DNA from: JAJTHY01 sp964458795
GTDB taxonomy: Bacteria > Pseudomonadota > Alphaproteobacteria > Rickettsiales > Midichloriaceae
Assembly: GCA_964458795.1 (NCBI GenBank)
Contig: CAYWJW010000054.1
Location: 1 to 10,462 of the forward strand
Reading direction: 5' to 3'
Length of the DNA stretch: 10,462 nucleotides
In this document: piece by piece, positions 1 to 6,700 of the stretch
How the letters are laid out: the number at the start of each line of letters is the position of its first letter
Numbering within the stretch: the first letter of the stretch is position 1
Notes under the pieces: model-generated
The model's database searches: none
What the model was told of the DNA's origin: nothing
What the model saw: the letters and a program-made list of their open reading frames with translations, nothing else
Made by a program: the position numbers and the translations under genes

Positions 1-58
1 TAATCTCCAATCATTTTTTAGGAAAAGTTTAATTCATCTAATTCTTTATATTCATATG

Positions 59-76
59 GCATGCAGTTAGGCATGC
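59..76 (-). other. Small hairpin at the 3' end of the ubiquitin-like gene
   Basis: GCATGC at 59-64 and again at 71-76 can pair across a 6-base loop. The hairpin touches the stop codon of the ubiquitin-like gene. No U-run follows on the minus strand, so it is not a standard rho-independent terminator. It may stabilise the 3' end or be chance, since GCATGC is itself palindromic. Positions 1-58 show nothing further that I can support. Confidence 0.25.
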
Positions 77-1035
77 TACACTGTTCTCTCATCATTGGAT
101 GCATCTCTAGTATCGCGTCCATATAGAGAAGACAGAATTAGAACGGCGGCTGCACCACATAATCCAACTTGAAGCCCCTTGAAAATAGATTTAATAGAAC
201 TGATACCAGTACTGGAATATGCTTTCCATGTATAACCGCCAGAAACACAAAAAACGCCCAAGGCTGCCATAATGAACTTAAACTGCTTTGTATCATTAAC
301 TTTCGTGGTATCTTTATCATCTACTTTAGGAGGCTCTACAACTATACGTTCAACTCTCGCTACTATTTTTTGTATTGTAGTCCCCCTAAGTAACCACTCG
401 CTATCTCGGATAATTGTACGGCTATCTCCGCTATCCTTATGGCAAAAATCCATTGCTGCAATTTCTTTAGCTGAAAAATTTCTTTTTTTAAAGTCACAAA
501 ACAACTCTCCTACCTTGAAAGGGTAAAGCTTCTCAACACCATTTATTTCTATGCAAATTGCATCTAAAGCCAAGCCGCCCTTAACACATTCTTCGGTTAA
601 CACATACCCATCTTCTATCGTTGCTATTGAATACTGCTTACATATAGATCCCCCTGTTGCATCAACACCATGAGATTCTTTTATCTTTTTCTTTAACTCA
701 CCAACCGTAGTCTTGCCTGGTACAATATCAACTATAAATCTTTGGGCTTCTGAGCTATATTTTTGGTTCCCAAACCATACAGTAGCTTGCATGGCCTTAA
801 TCTCTTCTACTTTAATCTCTTCTAACTTTATAACTGAATCTTGCCTTATATTATAACCGCCCCACACACCCAGATTATCATCGCTTAACTCTTTGCCATT
901 AGATATCAATCTTTGCTTTTCAGCCGCAATTCCGAGCGTTGTTGCAATTTTTTCTTTAACGGCTTTAACAGTATCAGCAGGTTCGATCTCTACCCTATAA
1001 CGATGACCCTCTAAAGTTTCTATAAAAATAAACAT
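76..1035 (-). CDS. Ubiquitin-like domain protein with C-terminal membrane helices (possible host-directed protein)
   Basis: The product is 319 residues. Residues 1-71 align end to end with ubiquitin: the start MFIFIETLEG parallels MQIFVKTLTG, EPADT parallels EPSDT, then VKEKI, QRLI, GKEL and YNI follow in order with one two-residue insertion. Leu8, Ile44 and Lys48 equivalents are kept. There is no Gly-Gly end, so the domain is an internal fold and not a conjugated tag. Residues 83-165 and roughly 166-232 could be further diverged beta-grasp units. An acidic/basic linker (about 234-251) leads to two hydrophobic segments (about 254-268 and 287-305), so the protein is probably membrane-anchored. 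No N-terminal signal peptide is seen. The start ATG has GAAGG 8 bases upstream and a good promoter beyond it. Ubiquitin-like domains this close to ubiquitin are mainly eukaryotic, so acquisition from a host and action on host ubiquitin pathways are plausible. That function is inference; no catalytic domain is visible. Confidence 0.85.
   Translation of the reverse strand: MFIFIETLEGHRYRVEIEPADTVKAVKEKIATTLGIAAEKQRLISNGKELSDDNLGVWGGYNIRQDSVIKLEEIKVEEIKAMQATVWFGNQKYSSEAQRFIVDIVPGKTTVGELKKKIKESHGVDATGGSICKQYSIATIEDGYVLTEECVKGGLALDAICIEINGVEKLYPFKVGELFCDFKKRNFSAKEIAAMDFCHKDSGDSRTIIRDSEWLLRGTTIQKIVARVERIVVEPPKVDDKDTTKVNDTKQFKFIMAALGVFCVSGGYTWKAYSSTGISSIKSIFKGLQVGLCGAAAVLILSSLYGRDTRDASNDERTV
797..826 (-). 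repeat. 15-bp tandem duplication within the ubiquitin-like gene
   Basis: Two adjacent 15-base units (797-811 and 812-826) share their first 13 bases. On the minus strand they encode the repeated peptide EEIKVEEIKA, which is the linker just after the ubiquitin-like fold. This looks like a slippage duplication that lengthened a charged linker. Confidence 0.7.
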
Positions 1036-1062
1036 CTATAATACCTTCAAACTTAAGCACGT

Positions 1063-1091
1063 AGTATAGCATTTTCAGGCCAAATATTCAA
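1063..1091 (-). promoter_or_regulatory. Sigma70-type promoter of the ubiquitin-like gene
   Basis: On the minus strand TTGAAT (1086-1091) is followed by 17 bases and TATACT (1063-1068), with an extended TGC just before the -10. The predicted start of transcription lies about 20 bases upstream of the ATG at 1035. The -35 box covers the stop codon of the upstream 66-residue gene. The same layout, TTGAAT, 17 bases ending ATGC, then TATATT, precedes the SMR gene at 7703-7731, which supports both calls. Confidence 0.65.
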
Positions 1092-1288
1092 ACGGATTCC
1101 AGGAAATTCTTCAAGTCCATGAACTCTCGATGCCATGCAGGCTCTTGCCATTCGTCAATACTTCCAGATATACCACCCACCAAGACACTCTTAGGCGTAC
1201 TGCTCGTTAGAGCGCCATCATTTATTTGATACGGTTTAAAGTTTTTAATAGCATCCTCTTCTCCAACCTTATTATCAAAATCTTTCAT
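1088..1288 (-). CDS. Small hypothetical protein, 66 residues
   Basis: I do not recognise this protein. It is 66 residues, soluble and acidic, with no membrane segment or signal peptide. The middle is Gly/Ser-rich (VLVGGISGSIDEW) and the C-terminal third (HREFMDLKNFLESV) could form an amphipathic helix. The main evidence that it is real is the ribosome binding site: AAGGAGG at 1295-1301 with 6 bases to the ATG, the best in the window apart from that of the GTA hub gene. It lies between tpiA and the ubiquitin-like gene on the same strand, and its stop codon overlaps the -35 box of the latter. The 94-base gap to tpiA holds a palindromic repeat. It may be co-transcribed with holA-tpiA or use its own promoter. 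No function is proposed. Confidence 0.6.
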   Translation of the reverse strand: MKDFDNKVGEEDAIKNFKPYQINDGALTSSTPKSVLVGGISGSIDEWQEPAWHREFMDLKNFLESV

Positions 1289-1305
1289 TTTATACCTCCT
1301 TAAAG

Positions 1306-1370
1306 AAATCCTGAAACGAGTTCAGGATGATTTATATAATCTTGTCATGCTGAACTCGTTTCAACATCTT
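1306..1370. repeat. Palindromic intergenic repeat (paired hairpin units)
   Basis: The unit TGAAACGAGTTCAG at 1312-1325 recurs in exact reverse complement at 1350-1363, and flanking bases (AAGA, ATGA) also pair. The left unit is itself a near palindrome, with TCCTGAA and TTCAGGA as arms. The RNA could fold either as one long hairpin or as two small ones. It occupies the gap between tpiA and the 66-residue gene. From memory, similar TGAACTCGTTTCAG palindromes are dispersed in Rickettsiales genomes. It may also act as an attenuating structure after tpiA. Confidence 0.75.
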
Positions 1371-1382
1371 CTTACTATACCA

Positions 1383-2090
1383 TCATCCCACCGAAGCCAA
1401 AATTCCTTCCATCTCATCAACTTTAGTGCTTGCAGATCCTATCAAAAAACCGCCTAAGTCTTTTATCTTTGCGAGCTCCGCAATGTTATTTTTGCTAACA
1501 GAACCTCCATAAAGCACGCTCATAGGCTTTACTGTTTTCATGATTAATGAAATCACTTCAGCAAGTTCCGCATTGGTTGGAATCTTACCAGTGCCGATCG
1601 CCCAAATGGGTTCATATGCTACAATCACTTTGCTCCAGTCTATCTTAAATCCTAGCTCATCTAGTTGAATAGTTATAACTTCCATGGTTCTTTGGGCTTT
1701 ATAAGTTATAACATCTTCGCCTACACATAATATCGGGGTGATCGATTGCTCAATCAAATGTTTAGTTTTGTCATGAATTTCCTGGGCAGTTTCATGCACG
1801 AATATACGGCGTTCAGAATGCCCCACAATGCAGTAACTACAGCCTAGCTCTTTAAGTTGTGCAGCGCTTGTTCCACCGGTAAAGGCTGCTGCATCGCGAC
1901 TCGCACAGTCCTGCGCTCCCAGCTTTATTTTTGTGGTTGCAATTGCAGACCCAACTGGTATCAAATATGGCGTGGATGGACACAGCACAAGCTCTGTGTT
2001 AAATTTAAGTTTGGCAAAGTTCTTGGCAATCTCTGCGCTTTCGCTCAAGTCGAGACCCATCTTCCAATTTCCTACAATAAGTTTGCCCAT
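1383..2090 (-). CDS. tpiA: Triosephosphate isomerase
   Basis: This enzyme interconverts dihydroxyacetone phosphate and glyceraldehyde 3-phosphate in the cytosol (glycolysis and gluconeogenesis). The product is 235 residues, slightly shorter than the usual 250 or so. All catalytic motifs are present: GNWKM with Asn8 and Lys10, VGHSERR with the electrophile His91, VAYEPIWAIGTG with the base Glu160 and flexible loop 6, and the phosphate-binding LYGGSV (193-198) and GFLIGSAS (214-221). The ATG overlaps the holA stop by one base (TAATG) with AAGGG 7 bases upstream, which implies translational coupling to holA. In intracellular Rickettsiales, which often lack full glycolysis, TPI usually serves gluconeogenic or phospholipid precursor supply. 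That metabolic role here is inference. No missing residue or frameshift is seen. Confidence 0.96.
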   Translation of the reverse strand: MGKLIVGNWKMGLDLSESAEIAKNFAKLKFNTELVLCPSTPYLIPVGSAIATTKIKLGAQDCASRDAAAFTGGTSAAQLKELGCSYCIVGHSERRIFVHETAQEIHDKTKHLIEQSITPILCVGEDVITYKAQRTMEVITIQLDELGFKIDWSKVIVAYEPIWAIGTGKIPTNAELAEVISLIMKTVKPMSVLYGGSVSKNNIAELAKIKDLGGFLIGSASTKVDEMEGILASVG

Positions 2091-3091
2091 TACATAACCC
2101 TTGAATTTAAAAAATTGCTGATCAACATATATTGATCAACCGGCTTGCGTTTGCAATCGAGCTCTAGTTTCACCAAATCCGCATTCAATGCAAGTATCTT
2201 TTGTTTGGTTGCAGTTTTACATATGCGAATTAGATTATCCTTCTGTTTAAAAAATACTGGTGGGGCAAGCTTTCCTACAGCCATATCAACGCTCATGCCA
2301 GATTCTGCATGGGCTAGCACTTCAAGTACTCGGTTGAAGTATCGTTGCAATACTCGCAAAATGAGCATAAAACTAGTATCGGTATTAATAGCTCTTTCAA
2401 TTAACTTAAGTATTTGCGCCTTTTGCCCTAAAGCCACAGCTATACACATATCATCTAATCCAACTTCTTGAGAGTCCGAAATTGCTTCCTCTACGCTTTC
2501 AAGCGTAATAGTTTCACCTTGCTTGTAAGTAATTAATTTCTCCAATTCGCAAGCTATCAATAGTTTATTTGCCGGAAGTATTTGCGCAAGCGCTGGTATA
2601 ACACTAGACTCGAACTTAGCCCCCCTCTCCTGCAAAAATGAACGAATGTATGTTTCAATCTGACGAACATCATCTTTATAGCATGCTATGCTGAGCGCAC
2701 CTTTGGTGTTTTCGGCAAGCTTTCTCAGGTTCGAAGTCGGTCGCAACTCAGCTGCTTTTAAAATCAATTTCCCAGCAAAGTTAGCCTTCTCTAAATACTC
2801 TAGCATAGCCTTTGGTAGGCTCTGCGCGCAATCTTCTAATATAACAATTTTTTGGTCACCAAAAAGTGAGATACTAGCAAGTTCGTCAGCGAGCATAGAG
2901 AAATCATCCTTAACTAGTTTAAAGTCAAACTTGCTCAGTTGTGCATCACGTCCGTTTGCAAAGCCCTTGGCAACACTTGCAGCATTGATTTCTATACCAC
3001 CTTCATCCGGACCATATACAAGTACGAATTTGATATCACTCATATTATTATTTTTTTTCCAAGTCTCTAGCTGATTACCATTCAACTTCAT
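2090..3091 (-). CDS. holA: DNA polymerase III subunit delta
   Basis: The delta subunit of the clamp loader opens the beta sliding clamp during replication. From the ATG at 3091 the product is 333 residues, normal for the family. The N-terminus has the degenerate P-loop region FVLVYGPDEGG (22-32), typical of delta subunits, which do not bind ATP. The middle is the helical lid, and the C-terminus (about 210-333) is the oligomerisation collar, with the family-like stretch LAPPVFFKQKDNL and a closing helix ending LISNFLNSRVM. A GTG at 3100 would add three residues. The ATG is preferred because AGGTG lies 6 bases upstream and MKLNGNQLETW matches the usual start of the family. The gene is coupled to tpiA through TAATG, and diverges from the GTA genes across a gap of about 110 bases. 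Confidence 0.9.
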   Translation of the reverse strand: MKLNGNQLETWKKNNNMSDIKFVLVYGPDEGGIEINAASVAKGFANGRDAQLSKFDFKLVKDDFSMLADELASISLFGDQKIVILEDCAQSLPKAMLEYLEKANFAGKLILKAAELRPTSNLRKLAENTKGALSIACYKDDVRQIETYIRSFLQERGAKFESSVIPALAQILPANKLLIACELEKLITYKQGETITLESVEEAISDSQEVGLDDMCIAVALGQKAQILKLIERAINTDTSFMLILRVLQRYFNRVLEVLAHAESGMSVDMAVGKLAPPVFFKQKDNLIRICKTATKQKILALNADLVKLELDCKRKPVDQYMLISNFLNSRVM

Positions 3092-3101
3092 AGATAACAC
3101 C

Positions 3102-3113
3102 TGGCCTTTCGGC
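3102..3113 (-). other. GAAA-tetraloop hairpin in the holA leader
   Basis: On the minus strand GGCC-GAAA-GGCC forms a 4-bp stem closed by a GNRA tetraloop. It abuts the AGGTG ribosome binding site of holA and could tune initiation. The T-run on the plus strand (3120-3128) lies 6 bases from the stem, so a plus-strand terminator is unlikely. Confidence 0.3.
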
Positions 3114-3162
3114 CCTTAAATTTTTTTTACTCTGGGACTTCCATACCTATTCATCAATGTTT

Positions 3163-3168
3163 TATAAT
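3163..3168 (+). promoter_or_regulatory. -10 box of the GTA tail-gene promoter
   Basis: A consensus TATAAT lies 32 bases before the ATG at 3201, giving a predicted leader of about 25 bases. The -35 region is weak: TCCATA at 3140-3145 with a 17-base spacer matches the consensus at only three positions. The promoter may be weak or need an activator. Confidence 0.45.
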
Positions 3169-3200
3169 GCACAATAGATATTAATTAAAGTGAAACTTAT

Positions 3201-3713
3201 ATGAACCACAAAATCGTAAATACTGCAAGAAGCTGGTTAGCCACCCCATTCAAACATCAAGGGCGGCTCAAAGGCATTGGTTGTGATTGTTTGGGATTAG
3301 TTATGGGAATTGCAAAAGAACTTGGTTTAAAAACCATAAGTGGCAAACTTATAGCTGAACTAGACCATGCAGATTATCACATGATATCCTCAGGCATGGA
3401 GCTTAAACAAAAGTTGGACGATAACCTAGAACAATTACAGTCCTTAAAGATTGGTGCCCTTGTATTGCTCGAGTTCGATACAGATACATATCATCTCGCT
3501 ATAATAAGTGATAATCAAGTAATGGGATTCAACCTGATACATGCAGATCTCAGTAAGCGCATGGTAGTTGAGCACAACTTAAATGATGGGTATTTTGCAA
3601 AGATAAAGGGGATATATAACTTAGGTGCATATAATACCTCCATTCCTCATGCTATGTTTAACCAGATCCTCATGTCACGAAATAATAACAAGGAGGGGCA
3701 ATGGCTTCAATAG
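3201..3713 (+). CDS. NlpC/P60 family peptidase, GTA g14-type tail-tip cell-wall hydrolase
   Basis: The product is a 170-residue cysteine peptidase of the phage-tail NlpC/P60 type. In GTAs it sits at the tail tip and cuts peptidoglycan so DNA can enter the recipient. The N-terminal stretch TPFKHQGRLKGIGCDCLGL is the GTA g14 signature, with catalytic Cys30 in the DCxGL motif. The second catalytic residue is His98 in YHLAII after GALVLLEF, and the third polar residue is probably His114 in LIHA. All three are intact, so the enzyme should be active. There is no signal peptide, as expected for a protein assembled into a tail inside the producer cell. The C-terminus runs beyond the usual end (about 150) in a tail of roughly 20 residues that overlaps the start of the g15 gene by 13 bases. 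The overlap and order (peptidase, then hub) match alphaproteobacterial GTA clusters. Confidence 0.88.
   Translation: MNHKIVNTARSWLATPFKHQGRLKGIGCDCLGLVMGIAKELGLKTISGKLIAELDHADYHMISSGMELKQKLDDNLEQLQSLKIGALVLLEFDTDTYHLAIISDNQVMGFNLIHADLSKRMVVEHNLNDGYFAKIKGIYNLGAYNTSIPHAMFNQILMSRNNNKEGQWLQ
3690..3696 (+). promoter_or_regulatory. Shine-Dalgarno site of the GTA hub gene inside the peptidase gene
   Basis: AAGGAGG ends 4 bases before the ATG at 3701, within the last codons of the peptidase gene. It fixes the start of the hub protein despite the 13-base overlap and suggests coupled, strong translation of the hub. Confidence 0.75.
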
Positions 3714-6700
3714 TACTTAGTGGGCTAGCAGCAACGGCGGGAAGTTTTGCAGGCGGTGCATTTGGCACGGCTGCAGGTCGTTTGCTGGGAGCTTTCGCTG
3801 GAAGCATCATAGATAATAAATTATTTGCCAATACAGTGCGCAGCAGCTCAAATGGTCCGAGACTTAAAGATCTTTCCATCCAAACCGCGGCTTATGGCCT
3901 TAGCATACCGATTATATTTGGCACGGTGCGCACAAGCGGTAATATAATCTGGGCTCGCCCTTTAAAAGAAACTCCTACAATGCAAAGATACAGTGGCAGG
4001 ACTAAAGGCAGTAAAGTAATTCATGACCGCACCGAATATGAATACCATGCATCATTTGCGGTATCTATTTGCGAAGGTGCGATTGATGAAGTGGTGCGGA
4101 TATATGCAGGACAAGAACAAATACAACCCTCACTTTATAACATCCGCATCTACAAAGGTTGTGAAATGCAAATGCCAGATCCCATGATAGAAAGCTTTGA
4201 AGGAGTTGGAAAAACACCGGCTTTCAGGGGGCAAGCTTATGCCGTATTTGAAGACTTTCCACTCGCTGAATTTGGAAATTATCTACCTAACTTCAACTTT
4301 GAAGTACGCAAAAGAACATCTTCAAGCTTCGAACAAACTGCGGAAGATTTAATTAAGTCCGTTATTATAATTCCAGGTGGAGGTGAATATGTTTACGATA
4401 CAGTTGCTCAGTATAAATCTATCGGCTCTGAAGTAGCTGGAATATGGTGTCCGCTTGGAATGCCCAAAAATCTAAATCAGAGCACGAACTCCACCAAAAC
4501 TAATGCTATTGTTGCGATAGACCAGTTACAAAAAACTCTACCAAAAGTTGAATGGGTGGCAGTTGTGGTAAATTGGTTTAGCACTTCTCTTAATATTAAG
4601 GATTGCAAAATTATGCCAGGTGTTGAGTATTCCGACGACTCAACCAGAACTCATCCTGATCCATGGTCGGTTTATCAATATTCTAGAAACAATGCTCATC
4701 AAATAAGTGTCACCAATTGCCAACCCAATTATGGTGGCACCATAAATGATTCCAGTCTTATTCGCTTTATAGATGAGCTCAAATCTCGAGGACTCAAAGT
4801 TATGATATACCCAATGGTGTTCATGGATTTACCTGACAAGCCATGGCGCGGCAAAATTTCCGGAGATGCTATATACGTCAATGAGTTCTTTAAGAGTATA
4901 AAAGGATACAATAATTTCATCACCCATTACTGTGAATTATTAAAAGGTAAGGTTGATGCATTAGTGATAGGGTCAGAATTCAAATCTCTAACTTCTATTC
5001 AGGCTGAAGATAATTCTTTCCCAGCAGTCGCACATTTAGTCGATCTTGCTAGAACATGTCGCGAAATAGTAGGTAAAAATACCATTATTACTTATGCAGC
5101 AGATTGGAGTGAATATCATCATACTGAAAACGGTTGGTATCATTTAGATGCTCTTTGGGCAAGTGATGATATAGATGTAATCGGTATAGATTCATATTTC
5201 CCACTCTCTAACTCGCAACACTCGGTTTATAATATCGATGAGATTATAAGAGGTTGGGATAAGGGCGAAGGCTATACTTTTTATTATACTGATACAGCTA
5301 GAACACAAACTAAACCTTTAAACCCTGAGCACGCTTGGAAAAACATCCGTTGGTGGTGGGAGAATTATCATATAAACCCAGATGGATTACCTACAATGTG
5401 GAAACCACGATCCAAGAAAATTTGGTTTACTGAATATGGTTTTCCATCAGTTGATTGTTGTACAAATCAGCCTAATGTTTTTTATGACCCTAAAGCCCGA
5501 ATTGCTAACTTCCCTATCCATTCTAAAGGCATAGTTGACTTTAAAGCACAACGTAATGCAATCATTGCTACTGAACTCAAATGGCAAAATTCAGATATGG
5601 TAGAGCAAAAATTTCTATGGTGTTGGGATGCACGCCCCTATCCCTACTGGCCAGATCTTTCCAATATGTGGTCCGATGGTGGATGCTGGCAGAAAGGCCA
5701 TTGGGTGCAGGGTAAAATAGGTCATTCTACTCTTGCAGGAGTTATTGAAGATTTATCCTATAGAACTGGGCTTACTGATAAACATATAGCATGTTCCGAA
5801 ATCCAAGATACCATAGATGGTTTAGTCATAGACTCTCAAAGCCCTGCAAAGTCTATTATTGAAATCTTACAAAAAGCCTACAAATTTGACACTGTAGAAA
5901 AAGATGGAAGAATTCACTTCTCTCCCCCTACCAAAAAAGATCCAATAGAGATCGCATCTTGTGAGATTGCAAAAGTAGATGACAAACCCATAATATCGCT
6001 CTCACGTACTCAAGAAATTGAGCTACCGCAAAAATTGGACATAAACTACATTGATATCGGAAGAAACTATCAAATATCCAATCAACATTCTCTATGGTCT
6101 TCTGCAAAAAGCATGGAGAAAATTAGTATAGATCTCCCGCTTGCAATGAGCCAATCTAGTGCTCGGCTTATTGCGGAAAATTGTATCCATGACCTATGGG
6201 CAAGTCGCAATAATTATAGCTTCTATCTTACTCAGAAATATTTAAATCTAGTTCCTGGCGATATAATAAAAATTGTGCCAAGCATTGATCTCCCTATAAA
6301 AATAGTTAGCATGCGAATTGGTAAAAATAATCTTATTAAGATAGAAGGAACAAGCTATAAACCATTTAAAAAAACTATTGGCTATGGAGACGAAGCTATC
6401 TATAAAGTCTCTGAATTCATACCAATAAGTCCTACTCGTTTAGAAATTTTAGATATACCACTATTTGCGCATGATGAATCATGCATTTTAGTTGGTGCTT
6501 GTGCAAGCACCGAAAACTGGAATGGAACAACTCTATTTGCATCATCTATTAAAGGATCAAGTTATAATGAATATGCATATATAGATACCCTAGCCACAAC
6601 TGGTCATGCCATAACTAAATTACCTCCTCACAATACAAGCTTGATAGATTATAAAAGTAGAGTGATTGTAAATATAGAACATGGCGAGCTTATATCAGTT

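Noticed and set aside
169..526. Plus-strand open frames opposite the ubiquitin-like gene
   Set aside because: They are antisense shadows of a clear protein, have no ribosome sites, and their translations resemble no family.
1289..1382. Promoter for the 66-residue gene using TTGAAA inside the palindrome
   Set aside because: The TATATA that could serve as -10 is 20 bases away, which is too long, and no better pair was found.
3102..3128. Plus-strand rho-independent terminator (stem plus T-run)
   Set aside because: The stem is only 4 bp, the T-run is 6 bases away, and no plus-strand gene ends there.
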